Below, piece after piece: positions 34,776-43,902 of a stretch of 64,000 bases of DNA. The stretch's first letter is position 1. Each line of letters starts with the position of its first letter. The stretch is from Gammaproteobacteria bacterium. Its GTDB lineage: Bacteria; Pseudomonadota; Gammaproteobacteria; Xanthomonadales; SZUA-36. The translations under genes were made by a program, and so were the position numbers. The notes beneath the pieces were generated by a model. It made no database searches and had not been told where the DNA came from. It worked only from the letters and a program-made list of their open reading frames with translations. The stretch spans positions 1-64,000 of the forward strand of contig JAJFLA010000019.1 in NCBI GenBank assembly GCA_021772935.1. The letters are read 5' to 3'.

Positions 34776-36809
34776 CTATTTTAAATAAACAAAGCCTTCA
34801 GCTGAATCTTCGGCACGACAAATATCACATTTTGCATTGACACGAAATTTGTAAATGCCGGTTTTTAAGCCCGGTGGTAATTTGGTATACAACGACCAGG
34901 AATCACCCAGAGGCTGAATTAATGTGCCCGCATCGATATTCCAGGTGACATCTGCTGAAATCAAATCGAGACTGAGTGCAATAGTGCCAGAAAATGTTGA
35001 GGCTACCTTGATGGGACCACGCAGGTTCAAATGTGAACTCGCGAGCGCTGTCACCTCGACATTATCAGGGCTTAAACCTATTTCGATCCATGGTCGTGTG
35101 ATGTCGAACGCAGCCATTGAATTGACGGGAATGGTTTCTTTGCTCTTTAGCGCCGGTAATTGAACAGAAACTTGCCATCCAATATCGCTAAACTCCGTGA
35201 GACCGGTGCGCGGAACTTGTATTGAAACCCCCCTTGCCAATGGTATTAACGGGTTTGTTCGTTCCGCTGATGCTATACCCAGATGCTGCACACTGGCAGT
35301 TTTTCCAATTGGATGAGTGCTTTGGTTAAGCCATTCCCCATCGCTGTACTTGAACGAAACGCCTGCATTAACCAGGCCATCATTGTTCAGGTCAAGTTGT
35401 ACCGCTAATTCAATTGGCTGCTTAAACGTAATCGGGTATGTAAATTCCGCCTGAAACTCTACCGTATCGGGCCGGCTAATAACGTAGGCATACTTTAAGT
35501 CACCCTGTTCATTGGGTGGTACATAACCTTGACCAGATTCGCTTTTAACCCCTTTTTCACAGGTGGGTGCGTTACGATTCATATACTTGGCCAATACCTG
35601 CGCAAGCTCCACTTCTCTTTTACGCATTTCTTTGCCGGGGTTTTCGTGCTTCATCAAACGTTTATCCGCTCCCGTGGCATCTTTGATTTCTTTATCCCAG
35701 TCATCAACCTCCCGGTGATCTTTCGGTGTATCACCAACCCCTAAACCCAACGCATGGCCCAATTCGTGCGCAAGTGTACGACCATTGGCACCGGCTTTCC
35801 CTGCCAATGAAACTGAAATGCGGTCTCCTGTTCGTAGCTTCTTGCCGTATTTTGTGCCTTTGATCCAGGCTGGCAGATCGGGCACCTTATTGGCAGCAAG
35901 ACTTGAGGTTCTGGTATCACCACTGCCTTCGGTTTTCGCGGCATCAAAATATAAATCCAGACAATGCACATCCATGGAATCTCCAACTTTATCGACCAGT
36001 GTGATTGGCTTTTTGCGTTTAAACTGGATGCCACTGTGGTTTGCAGCCCAAATAGCGTTCGCTTCAGCAATGGCTGCGTTAACCTGTTTTTCACGTGTTT
36101 CACGCACCTGTTTTTGTTGCTCTTTATTCATTTTGTCCCAATCTTCAGGTTTGACCAGGTGTGCTGCAATACAAACTTCGATCACTTTTTTGGGTAGAGC
36201 TAATGCTTTTCCAGCACCAATGGCGATCTTGGGGTTGGTAGCCAGATCAAGAAACCCGGATTCGGTTGCCGTAGCAGCCGGACAGGGCGTGCCATCCCCC
36301 ACTAATGGGATGGTAACGGTCGCTCTGCTACCAGACTTGTATTTGGCAGTAATCAGCAACTGGGCTTCAGACAAACGTGGTTCTGCAGGATTAAATGTAA
36401 TCGTAAATTCTGCCGGGGCAGATTTGTTCACGTCTGTGCCTTCAATCTGCTCATCCAGAGTCCAATCCGCCTCCAGCGAGCTTTGCAGCTTTATACTCTC
36501 TATAGTCGTAACGCTTTTCTTGCGTGAAATGAGTTTTAACTCGCGTTCATCGGTTTCATCCAGTGGTGCACAGGCTTTGAATTCCAAGTCGCTGGGTGAA
36601 AGCAATTTATGCTTACTCGATGGCGGCACGGGTGGCAGGTAGAGCTTTAGCTTTGCGGTCGCACCAAGTTTCGTTTTAGCCTTCTTAAAATCTTTTTTTA
36701 GTTTTTTTTGATGGTCTTTGGTAATTAATCCATCGGCGACTGATGGGTTCATAATACTAAAACAAAAAACGCTGACTAACGAAATAAGCACTAGCCTAAA
36801 AACTTTCAT
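34776..36809 (-). CDS. Secreted protein with zinc-protease-like motif
   Basis: 677 residues from ATG 36809, with GGAAGG upstream; six codons precede it in frame without a site. Signal peptide about 1-26 (VFRLVLISLVSVFCFSIM). HELGHALGLGVGD places His348, Glu349 and His352, as in metzincins (HExxHxxG), but the third ligand position holds Val358 with Asp360 two residues later. The early part (about 60-200) has a beta domain with sulphur-poor repeats and the later half (about 430-677) has several beta domains of unknown type. A protease of an unusual subfamily or an inactive relative are both possible. Confidence 0.6.
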   Translation of the reverse strand: MKVFRLVLISLVSVFCFSIMNPSVADGLITKDHQKKLKKDFKKAKTKLGATAKLKLYLPPVPPSSKHKLLSPSDLEFKACAPLDETDERELKLISRKKSVTTIESIKLQSSLEADWTLDEQIEGTDVNKSAPAEFTITFNPAEPRLSEAQLLITAKYKSGSRATVTIPLVGDGTPCPAATATESGFLDLATNPKIAIGAGKALALPKKVIEVCIAAHLVKPEDWDKMNKEQQKQVRETREKQVNAAIAEANAIWAANHSGIQFKRKKPITLVDKVGDSMDVHCLDLYFDAAKTEGSGDTRTSSLAANKVPDLPAWIKGTKYGKKLRTGDRISVSLAGKAGANGRTLAHELGHALGLGVGDTPKDHREVDDWDKEIKDATGADKRLMKHENPGKEMRKREVELAQVLAKYMNRNAPTCEKGVKSESGQGYVPPNEQGDLKYAYVISRPDTVEFQAEFTYPITFKQPIELAVQLDLNNDGLVNAGVSFKYSDGEWLNQSTHPIGKTASVQHLGIASAERTNPLIPLARGVSIQVPRTGLTEFSDIGWQVSVQLPALKSKETIPVNSMAAFDITRPWIEIGLSPDNVEVTALASSHLNLRGPIKVASTFSGTIALSLDLISADVTWNIDAGTLIQPLGDSWSLYTKLPPGLKTGIYKFRVNAKCDICRAEDSAEGFVYLK

Positions 36810-37072
36810 TTTTCCTTCCCCAAGCAAGAAGTTAGCAACAGATTAATTTACAGCCGTCCATAAGAAAAGAGCCACGTACATTAATAGCGCTGCTATGCTG
36901 ACAGCCGATGACCTGACTAATACTCAAGAATATCAACATGAAAGCCCCATATCCATTACTGCTAATGGCATGTTAGCTTTAAAGGCGTTGGTACGGATTT
37001 TTCAAATGCAGAAACTCGCTTGTACCCATGGTTCCCTACTGGTGGCGTACCTTTTTTAAAATCAGAGGTTCA

Positions 37073-38146
37073 TTAAGTTTCTTTTGGATGTTCTACCAAC
37101 AAAAAAGTGGTTCCATCCGTCCCAGAAACCCTTACTTCACACGTTCCCCAGTCCTGATTGATGCTCCAGGCGATTTCAGGTTCGTACACCAACGACACCG
37201 AGTGGACTCCGCAAATCACTTCGACTTCATTCACCTCTCCTTCTACCTGGTGGATGGAAAGGCGGTTTCGATTCAATGTATGACGCCAATAAGTAACTAT
37301 TGGGCGGCAATATTCACATTTGGAAATTACAGCCTGAGTTACGATATTGTTTTCTCCTTCCAATATTTGTTTGACCTGCGTAATTACACCATGCAACAGA
37401 TCACCATCACCTGGAACAAGGGCTTCATCTTCTTTCAAAAGAGTTTCGTAATGACTCAAAGCGGCACCATAATTGTTGGCTACCGCGTTATCGACAATGG
37501 CCTGACGAAGCAGGCTCATAAGGATAGGTTTAGATGCCACATCCTTGGCCAACACCAGCGCTCTTTCCACATGTTTTAACGTTGCCTGTTTGTCTCCCAT
37601 ACCCTGCCAGTACCATGACTCGACCAGGTCAAGGTAGAAAACTTCGGCGATTAGTCTCTTTTTGTAAGCTTTCAGTTCATCGATGAGTATTCTCGCGGCG
37701 GGTAAATTATTTTCTTCAATGGCTTGACGTGCTTTCTTGTATTTGGAAAGGAACGGTCTCGTTACTCCTCCATCTTGGTTCTTGATGATAAATATGCTGC
37801 GGGCTGTGTAATTGCCCTCCCTGACCGGCCTGCCATTCAGTGTGGCGGGTTCGTAAACCCACGATTTGACCGCGTTCATCGCATACCTTTCAAAGTAATT
37901 CTTAATACTTGCATCCATCACTACGATGTCGTCGGTGGTGCCATCCTCCTGGACAACAAAATTCAGGATCACCCAACCCTCAACACCCTGTTTTAGGGCT
38001 TTTAGCGGATATCTGGGTGGTTTCTTCACAAGCACTACGGCTCGGGTAGAGCTTGAAACAACATCTGGAATGGCTTCATCCTGGGCTTTTAAATCGGCCA
38101 TTGAGAAAATAAGGAGACTAAGCGTAAACATTGATGGTAATTTCAT
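37073..38146 (-). CDS. Periplasmic TonB C-terminal-domain protein with TPR-like tail
   Basis: 357 residues. Signal peptide about 1-22 (LPSMFTLSLLIFSMADLKAQ). The TonB_C domain (about 38-125) is seen in PPRYPLKALKQGVEGWVILN and AVKSWVYEPATLNGRPV. There is no membrane anchor or Pro-rich span, so it is not a working energy transducer. Residues about 130-265 are helical repeats resembling TPRs (AARILIDELKAYKKRL, ATLKHVERALVLAKD). The C-terminus is Cys-containing beta (SKCEYCRPIV). Function unknown. A second TonB_C protein lies at 52753. Confidence 0.8.
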   Translation of the reverse strand: MKLPSMFTLSLLIFSMADLKAQDEAIPDVVSSSTRAVVLVKKPPRYPLKALKQGVEGWVILNFVVQEDGTTDDIVVMDASIKNYFERYAMNAVKSWVYEPATLNGRPVREGNYTARSIFIIKNQDGGVTRPFLSKYKKARQAIEENNLPAARILIDELKAYKKRLIAEVFYLDLVESWYWQGMGDKQATLKHVERALVLAKDVASKPILMSLLRQAIVDNAVANNYGAALSHYETLLKEDEALVPGDGDLLHGVITQVKQILEGENNIVTQAVISKCEYCRPIVTYWRHTLNRNRLSIHQVEGEVNEVEVICGVHSVSLVYEPEIAWSINQDWGTCEVRVSGTDGTTFLLVEHPKET

Positions 38147-38477
38147 TTTCTATTTTCCCCAACCATATTATTTTTTATTGTTGATTCAGTATGGTAGGCG
38201 AATTAGGGTTTGTCCATGGTACCAATGTCGCAGGAGAAGGAGAAGGAGAAGGAGAAGGTGAAACCAGCACCCGGCCAGCCGTGCTGGATCATGTACGGCA
38301 GCAACCCAAATGTGGTTTCTAAATGGAGCCTGTGGCGTCTGGATCTAACCTTTTAGGGTGATGAAACAGCAGGGAGTTTCGACACAATCTGGGGGCATTA
38401 TGCGGTTTACCACTCGATCAGAGTGGTTTTGCTAAATCACCTGGGGTCAGAACCACGCAAAAGCGCGTGGTACAGAC
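38147..38477. other. Intergenic region with GGAGAA microsatellite and a hairpin
   Basis: Four tandem GGAGAA hexamers lie at 38233-38256. They fall in a 46-codon plus-strand frame (38216-38356; encodes Glu-Lys repeats then PAPGQPCWIMYGSNPN) that lacks a ribosome site and is not called as a gene. CCACGC-AAAA-GCGCGTGG-like pairing at about 38451-38472 forms a hairpin next to the lipoprotein stop, without a T-run. Confidence 0.4.
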
Positions 38478-38792
38478 TTAACGATCAGGATCCGCATTTT
38501 TTGGAAAACGAGTATTTTTTAGTTCGTCCATGTATTCCTGTGAATTTTTCAGAAAAGCTTCACGTTGTGATCTGGTCATACATGACTTGACTACACGGTG
38601 GCTACCTACTGCTTTCCTTTTTGTACAAATCAGTTCTTCGCCTTCGGTGTTTACCAGATTTCCAGTGAGATCTATTTTCCCAGATGGTTCTGTCTTCTCA
38701 GAGTCCAGTTTCGTTGATTCAGGTTCTGGTGTGGTACTAGCGCAATTACTGACAATAAATACTACAGATATCATGAGAAGTTTTTTAAGCAT
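38478..38792 (-). CDS. Small lipoprotein
   Basis: 104 residues. MLKKLLMISVVFIVSNCAS is a lipoprotein signal with Cys17. The central part ELICTKRKAVGSHRVVKSC and then MTRSQREAFLKNSQE resembles a common family of small exported proteins with two Cys in that spacing (IC-x12-C). The Cys pair likely forms a disulfide. No function is known. It stands alone, 190 bases from the divergent membrane protein at 38983. Confidence 0.75.
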   Translation of the reverse strand: MLKKLLMISVVFIVSNCASTTPEPESTKLDSEKTEPSGKIDLTGNLVNTEGEELICTKRKAVGSHRVVKSCMTRSQREAFLKNSQEYMDELKNTRFPKNADPDR

Positions 38793-38982
38793 TTTATTTG
38801 ACCCTAATATTTGTGGTAAAAAATGAAATGTAAGAAAAGATAGACCTGACTATGGTGATATTAATTACATAACATATTAATTGGAACCCTAACACAGGAT
38901 ACTAAAGATACATAAATGTTAATAAAAGACAATCGTAATTATAGAGGTAAAGTTTGAGACCTGCAAAATAATTAACTACAGT

Positions 38983-39708
38983 GTGGAGAACAAACGACAG
39001 GAAGATTTCAACATCAAAAACGAAAATAGGCAGACGCTACTTGTTTCACTACAGGCTCATACCATCGGCAAGTTATTATTGTGGATGGCCTTTGGTCTTA
39101 CCATCACACATGCGGTCTGCATGGTTACATGGTACATGGATATGTTGCCATTTGATGATCGGCTGTATATCTCTTTTTTCGATCTCGATGAGGAAGAATC
39201 ATTGGGAACGTGGTTCAGCACACTTATCCTCTTCTTAGCGGGTATTTTGTCGTTGTTTCAAGCCCGGTATGCCGGCAAACCACGGCAGCGCATGCATGTT
39301 TTCTGGTGGTTACTTGGTATTGGTTTCTGTTTGCTTTCACTTGATGAAATCGCCGGATTTCACGAATTTGTGAACACCGTCTCAAGCGACACGCACTGGA
39401 CCACTTACGGCGTGATGTTGGTATTCGTAACAGGGTTTGTACTTCTGCCTTTTTTGCGATCCCTACCCACACGAACGCAACTACAGTTTCTGATTGCCGG
39501 TGCGGTTTACGTGGGCGGCGCTATCGGGGTCGAATGGGCAACAATCTGGTACGAAGAAAATGATCAACTGGACACCTTGGCTTACAACTTGTGGAACGCG
39601 CTGGAGGAGTTTATGGAGATGACCGGCGTTATCTTGTACATCTATGCTGTGCTGACCCATATCACGGACAATCGGCAAGGAGTGCATATCCATATCCAAC
39701 ATTCGTGA
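38983..39708 (+). CDS. Uncharacterised multi-pass membrane protein (DE-x4-HE family, copy 2)
   Basis: 241 residues from GTG 38983, without an obvious ribosome site. About six membrane helices. Conserved motifs shared with the protein at 7140: FDLDEEESLGTWFS before helix 2, LLSLDEIAGFHEFV at the end of helix 3, and NALEEFMEMTGVILY at the last helix. Overall identity to copy 1 is low away from these motifs, so the copies are old or separately acquired. The conserved Asp, Glu and His positions suggest a metal or proton-handling role. I recognise the pattern but no assigned function. Confidence 0.7.
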   Translation: MENKRQEDFNIKNENRQTLLVSLQAHTIGKLLLWMAFGLTITHAVCMVTWYMDMLPFDDRLYISFFDLDEEESLGTWFSTLILFLAGILSLFQARYAGKPRQRMHVFWWLLGIGFCLLSLDEIAGFHEFVNTVSSDTHWTTYGVMLVFVTGFVLLPFLRSLPTRTQLQFLIAGAVYVGGAIGVEWATIWYEENDQLDTLAYNLWNALEEFMEMTGVILYIYAVLTHITDNRQGVHIHIQHS

Positions 39709-39872
39709 ACATACGTGCAACCTGGGGAGCGATCTCACAGAGCAAATGGCTTAATCAAAGGTGTCCACCATATGAGCCAATCACTTTATAAGCGATGCGC
39801 ATTGTGGCAGACTGACTTGAACATATTGGTACAGATAAGAAACCGGTCATACATTTCTCTGAGGGAAACAAA

Positions 39873-40589
39873 ATGAAAACTCTATTTTTTGGGATAGCTC
39901 TTGCTGTCTCGCTGTTACATTCACCCATGTTGGCGGCACAATTCAACTTGGTGACCAATGGTAGTTTTGAGACAGGAGATCTCACCGGCTGGACAGAGGT
40001 GAATTCCGGAGACGGGCAGTTTAGCGTCGAGAGCGGCACAGTAACACCGAGCTCAGGTGGCCCCATACCCGCGCCACCTGACGGGACGTTTGCCAGTGTT
40101 TCGGACCAGGGAGGGGCCGGATCTCACATTCTGTACCAGGACGTGAGTATTCCCACTCATGGGGACATAACACTGTCATTATTGCTGTACTACAACAACC
40201 GGGCAAACGTGTGGGTGGACAACGGTACGCTGTCCGAGTCAGGCGGCGCCAATCAACAACTCAGGGTCGATATTATGGACCCCAGCGCTGCTGTGGATGA
40301 TGTTGGCACCGGTGTATTGATGAATATTATCAAACCTTCAGGTAGCGACCCTTTCACCTTTGGTTACAACACACTTTCGGCAGACCTGAATCAGTTTGCC
40401 GGGCAGACAATACGTCTACGATTTGCGGAAGTGGATAACCAGTTATTTCTCAACATGGCCATCGATGATGTAAGAATTTCGCAATTTATTGGTATACCTG
40501 TGGATCAACCGCTTGCCCTGCTCTTGTTAATCCTGGGGATCATGATCCTGGCGACCATCGGAATACGAAGGTCACAGCACGCGGCCTAA
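39873..40589 (+). CDS. Secreted jelly-roll protein with C-terminal sorting-signal-like tail
   Basis: 238 residues; GAGGGAAACAAA precedes the ATG. Signal peptide about 1-22. The mature part begins NLVTNGSFETGDLTGWTEV and contains a beta-sandwich of the carbohydrate-binding kind, ending FLNMAIDDVRIS (about 25-205). The tail IPVDQPLALLLLILGIMIL (about 208-226) then TIGIRRSQHAA is Pro motif, membrane helix and basic cluster, as in PEP-CTERM/IPTL-CTERM-type sorting signals. If so, an exosortase or rhombosortase should exist elsewhere. A two-way terminator follows at 40596. Confidence 0.7.
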   Translation: MKTLFFGIALAVSLLHSPMLAAQFNLVTNGSFETGDLTGWTEVNSGDGQFSVESGTVTPSSGGPIPAPPDGTFASVSDQGGAGSHILYQDVSIPTHGDITLSLLLYYNNRANVWVDNGTLSESGGANQQLRVDIMDPSAAVDDVGTGVLMNIIKPSGSDPFTFGYNTLSADLNQFAGQTIRLRFAEVDNQLFLNMAIDDVRISQFIGIPVDQPLALLLLILGIMILATIGIRRSQHAA

Positions 40590-40595
40590 AATAAG

Positions 40596-40638
40596 GGGCC
40601 GGATACATCTATTCAGTACAATTGAATGTAGCCGGCCC
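40596..40638. terminator. Hairpin between convergent genes, probable bidirectional terminator
   Basis: GGGCCGG (40596-40602) pairs with CCGGCCC (40632-40638); after one A/G mismatch TACAT pairs with ATGTA. It lies seven bases beyond the stop at 40589 and 13 bases before the opposing stop at 40651. The T-run on the right is weak (TTCTTT), so stop strength is uncertain. Confidence 0.65.
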
Positions 40639-40650
40639 TTCTTTGTAATA

Positions 40651-41751
40651 TCAACCTTGATTCAGCTTCATACCAAAAAGTGGTCGGATATATTTCAACC
40701 GCCTGAGAACAAGCTCATAGAGCAAAAAACTGATGCCAAAGGTGCTCGCCAGCAACAAAGTCAACTTCAAAACAGCTGCCAGTGGTAGAGGAAAGAGAAA
40801 GTAAGCCATTATAAATTGCACTGGCAGGTGAACAATGTAAACCGGATAGACTGCCTTGCTTAGATAGGACAAGCTTTGCGATGGTTTGTTGAGGTACAAG
40901 GAACTGAAACCAAAAACAGCCAACATCCAACTCATGGATTCAAAAGCAGTCAGCCAATTAAAAGGTGTCACCAACTCAAAGACCAATAACCGTACAAGGT
41001 AGAGCGAAAAAGCAAGAACCAGGGCGAGCCAGCGAATTTTCACGACGGCAGGCCAGAACACATGCCGAAGAGAAACAAAAATAAAACCCAGGAAAAAGCA
41101 GATCAGACCCATCACCCAGCCATGTAGGGAATCGACATAACTGGAAAAATATTGAGGATTAACCAACCACGCCTCGAGCATCAGCGGCAAAGCGAACAGG
41201 AAAAGTCCCAGGGGCCATTGCATCAGTTTGGACAGAAAGCGGAAGAATCCATTTCCTGGGTTATTTTGCAGGTAAATCATGATCCCGATGAGCCACGAAA
41301 AATATAGAAAGATATTAAGCAGAAACCATAGGTGTCCAAAAGTGATTATGTATTCGGCCTGCCAGCCCAGGTAGGGCAACGCGATAGTCACAATAGATTG
41401 AAGAACGACAATACCGAAAAGATAGGGTACGAGAATCCGTTTAGTTCGATCTTTAAGTAGTTGCTTCCAGTCACGGCGCTCCATGGCGAAGCACACGCCC
41501 ATACCGGAAATCAGGAAGAGAATGGGAATGCGCCAAATATTGAGCGCCGCCATGAAAGGCCATATGCCTTCCAGGGCCGAGTTGTTCTGGGGAAATCCAA
41601 TGTGTACGGCCCACGGCTGGAAACACAAAACCACGTGATAGATAATGAGCAGAGTCAGGGCCAGGGTACGCAGCCAGTCCACATCATAACGACGTCTTTG
41701 GGCAACGGTATCATCTAAATTTACCGCAAACTTATGTTTTCTCAGTTTCAT
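40651..41751 (-). CDS. Acyltransferase 3 family membrane protein (OpgC/OafA-like)
   Basis: 366 residues, ten membrane helices. Family markers: RRYDVDWLRTLALTLLIIYH with the catalytic-region His at its end (about 40), FLISGMGVCFAMERR and KRILVPYLFG in the next loop. Family members move acetyl or succinyl groups onto glucans, LPS or peptidoglycan at the inner membrane. There is no fused SGNH domain, as in OpgC. No glucan synthesis genes are adjacent. Confidence 0.88.
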   Translation of the reverse strand: MKLRKHKFAVNLDDTVAQRRRYDVDWLRTLALTLLIIYHVVLCFQPWAVHIGFPQNNSALEGIWPFMAALNIWRIPILFLISGMGVCFAMERRDWKQLLKDRTKRILVPYLFGIVVLQSIVTIALPYLGWQAEYIITFGHLWFLLNIFLYFSWLIGIMIYLQNNPGNGFFRFLSKLMQWPLGLFLFALPLMLEAWLVNPQYFSSYVDSLHGWVMGLICFFLGFIFVSLRHVFWPAVVKIRWLALVLAFSLYLVRLLVFELVTPFNWLTAFESMSWMLAVFGFSSLYLNKPSQSLSYLSKAVYPVYIVHLPVQFIMAYFLFPLPLAAVLKLTLLLASTFGISFLLYELVLRRLKYIRPLFGMKLNQG

Positions 41752-41987
41752 CGAGTTATCCCATCGCTTACGTCGAGCTCACCCAACTATGTATCGATTA
41801 CTATCGACATTCCTCCGACACGAGCAAACTTGATATCACAACAAAAATAAATCTCACTAAACTGTTCCTTGTAAAATAGGTTGAAGTTTCGGAAACCAAG
41901 CCCCCCAGTATTTCTGTTTGGGTCGGAAGCGAATTTTTAAGCAAGTGTAAATCAAACCGGGGAGTCAGGTCAGCCCAGGTTCCACCA

Positions 41988-42689
41988 TCAAGTAAAAAGC
42001 ACAGATAACAGCTCAACGGGGCGGTTTACAACGGTAGTAGCGCCAGCCTGAAGTAATTCCTGGCGGGAACCATAACCATAGGTGACTCCGATGGCATGCA
42101 TTCCGTTGGCCAGCGCACCGATGATGTCATGTTTTCTGTCGCCAACCATCGTCGTGTTTTCTTCCACTTGCGTGTCGGAAAGTGCAAATCGGAGCAAAAC
42201 GGATTTGTCGGTTCTTGTGCCATCAAGTTCGGCGCCGTATATAGCACCAAAATATTGGCTCATCTGAAAATGCTCGATGATTTTTTTTGCAAAGACATGA
42301 GGCTTGCTGGTCGCGATGTGTAGATGAAACCCTGCTTCACACAAACGGACAAGCGTGTACTCGATGCCGGGATATGGCGTATTCTCTTTCCAGCCAATGT
42401 CTGAAAATCGCTCACGAAAGAAAACAAGGGCTTGCTCAGAGTGCTGTTTTCCAACCAGCACGCTAAAACTCTCCAGCAATGGCGGTCCGATACACCAGGT
42501 TAATTCATTTTTCGCAAGAACTTCAACATTGAGTTTTTCCAATGCGAATTGAATGCAGGTGGTGATACCAACTTTCGGATCGGTCAATGTACCGTCGAGA
42601 TCAAAGAAAACAGTTTTTCCTATGCCATTGGTCAAAACAGCATCGGAAGAGTAAGCCTTAGTCAAACTTTCACCTTCAATGATGAACAT
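41988..42689 (-). CDS. HAD-superfamily phosphatase (phosphoglycolate phosphatase-like)
   Basis: 233 residues from ATG 42689; a TTG eight codons in follows GAAGGTGAAAG and is a good alternative. Motif I is VFFDLDGTLTD, motif II IATSKPH, motif III the Lys of GTRTDKS, motif IV MVGDRKHDIIGA. The helical cap between about 30 and 105 makes it a subfamily IA enzyme, closest in look to Gph or 5'-nucleotidase-like PNT hydrolases. Substrate not determinable. Confidence 0.9.
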   Translation of the reverse strand: MFIIEGESLTKAYSSDAVLTNGIGKTVFFDLDGTLTDPKVGITTCIQFALEKLNVEVLAKNELTWCIGPPLLESFSVLVGKQHSEQALVFFRERFSDIGWKENTPYPGIEYTLVRLCEAGFHLHIATSKPHVFAKKIIEHFQMSQYFGAIYGAELDGTRTDKSVLLRFALSDTQVEENTTMVGDRKHDIIGALANGMHAIGVTYGYGSRQELLQAGATTVVNRPVELLSVLFT

Positions 42690-42903
42690 TCATCGCATTT
42701 AGAAATGATCCAGAAGTAATCATTCCAGTTTCCGAATCTGTAAATCCGGCAACCTTCAAGCCGTGTACGATCTTTCGGTATGAATAGACCTGATCTAACC
42801 CATCGGCTACATATTTCCCCATGGCTTGATAGTCTGACCCGCTGCCTCAATAGCCTACACTCTAGCGGCTCAAGAAAAGGACCTTGATGTGTTAAACAGG
42901 CGC

Positions 42904-43887
42904 TCAACCGTCTCTTAGCGCTTCGATAAGCTTTGCATCAACCCAAAAAATGTCTCCTTCTCCTTCTCGTTTACTGGAAAAGAAGAGGTACTTCCCGTCG
43001 GCAGTGACCATCGGACAAAAATCACGTTTATCTGAATTGATTGCACCACCCATATTCTTCAAGGGCGACCACGAGCCATCGAGGCTTTGGAAACTGATAT
43101 ATAAATCAGCCCCACCAAACCCATCTTTGCGGCCGTAAACGGAGACAATCAGGTAACGCTCATCATGGGCGATAAAGACGTCGCCCTCGTAGTTTTCAGA
43201 GTTGATTACAGGGCCAAGATTCTCTGGAGTCTGATAGAGGCCATCAATCAAACCAGAGCGGTATATATCGGCTTTGCCATACCCCTCTGCCCTCACGGCC
43301 TGGAAGTAAAGCGTGCCATTGCGAGTAACAGTTGGATAGACCTGGCTTTCACCAGAATTCACCACTGCTCCAAGATAGAACTCTTTGCCCCAGCCCGATT
43401 CAGTGCGCTCAACAAACCACATGTCAAAGCCATCTTTTCTGGTTTCAGACTCCCCAGGGCGAGGACGGCGGGTAGCAAAGAAAATTCTCTTGCCATCGTA
43501 GCTGATAGCGGGGTCAACATCGCTAATGTGATTGGAAAACGACGCCGCTACCGGTGCTCCCCAACGACCGTCAACCTGGCTGGTGACCATAATTTTGGTG
43601 CCGGTTTCCCGGGTCCAGATCGTGAAGTAGAACTCGTCACCGTTGGGAGCAAATACCGAATTAATTTCACTTTGCTCAGTGGAAATAATTCCCGCTGCAA
43701 AAATTTCGGCCGTCATACCGGGAGGTTCCTGTCCAAGATAAGGTCCGGTGACATCGGGCCAGTGATCATAAGAAGGTGTTGCAAAAGCGTGGGTTGAAAA
43801 TACGGAAACAACGGTGATCAGCAGTAGGATCACCATCAGAACCTCCGCTGTGAACAATCGTCGATACCACATTTTGTCCTCCTTCAT
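42904..43887 (-). CDS. Secreted TolB-like beta-propeller protein
   Basis: 327 residues. Signal peptide or anchor about 10-35 (LMVILLLITVVSVFSTHAFA). The rest is a PD40-type beta-propeller: PNGDEFYFTIW, SYDGKRIFFATRRP, TRNGTLYFQAV, and the last blade TADGKYLFFSSKREGEGDIF. Related proteins bind periplasmic partners or sugars; no specific role is known. The gene starts 15 bases after the hybrid kinase stop, so it is probably in one transcript with it and may modulate signalling. A GAGGACA-type site precedes the ATG. Confidence 0.8.
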   Translation of the reverse strand: MKEDKMWYRRLFTAEVLMVILLLITVVSVFSTHAFATPSYDHWPDVTGPYLGQEPPGMTAEIFAAGIISTEQSEINSVFAPNGDEFYFTIWTRETGTKIMVTSQVDGRWGAPVAASFSNHISDVDPAISYDGKRIFFATRRPRPGESETRKDGFDMWFVERTESGWGKEFYLGAVVNSGESQVYPTVTRNGTLYFQAVRAEGYGKADIYRSGLIDGLYQTPENLGPVINSENYEGDVFIAHDERYLIVSVYGRKDGFGGADLYISFQSLDGSWSPLKNMGGAINSDKRDFCPMVTADGKYLFFSSKREGEGDIFWVDAKLIEALRDG

Positions 43888-43902
43888 ACCCGGGAGCGTT
43901 GT

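Noticed and set aside
35785-36642. 285-codon plus-strand frame opposite the zinc-protease-like gene
   Set aside because: The minus-strand protein has a signal, HExxH motif and normal codon use; the plus frame has none.
42662-42907. 81-codon minus-strand frame between the propeller and HAD genes
   Set aside because: It overlaps the HAD start, has no recognised domain, and a second overlapping short frame is equally plausible; neither can be supported.
43165-43797. 210-codon plus-strand frame opposite the propeller gene
   Set aside because: Shadow of the minus-strand TolB-like gene, which has a signal peptide and clear blades.
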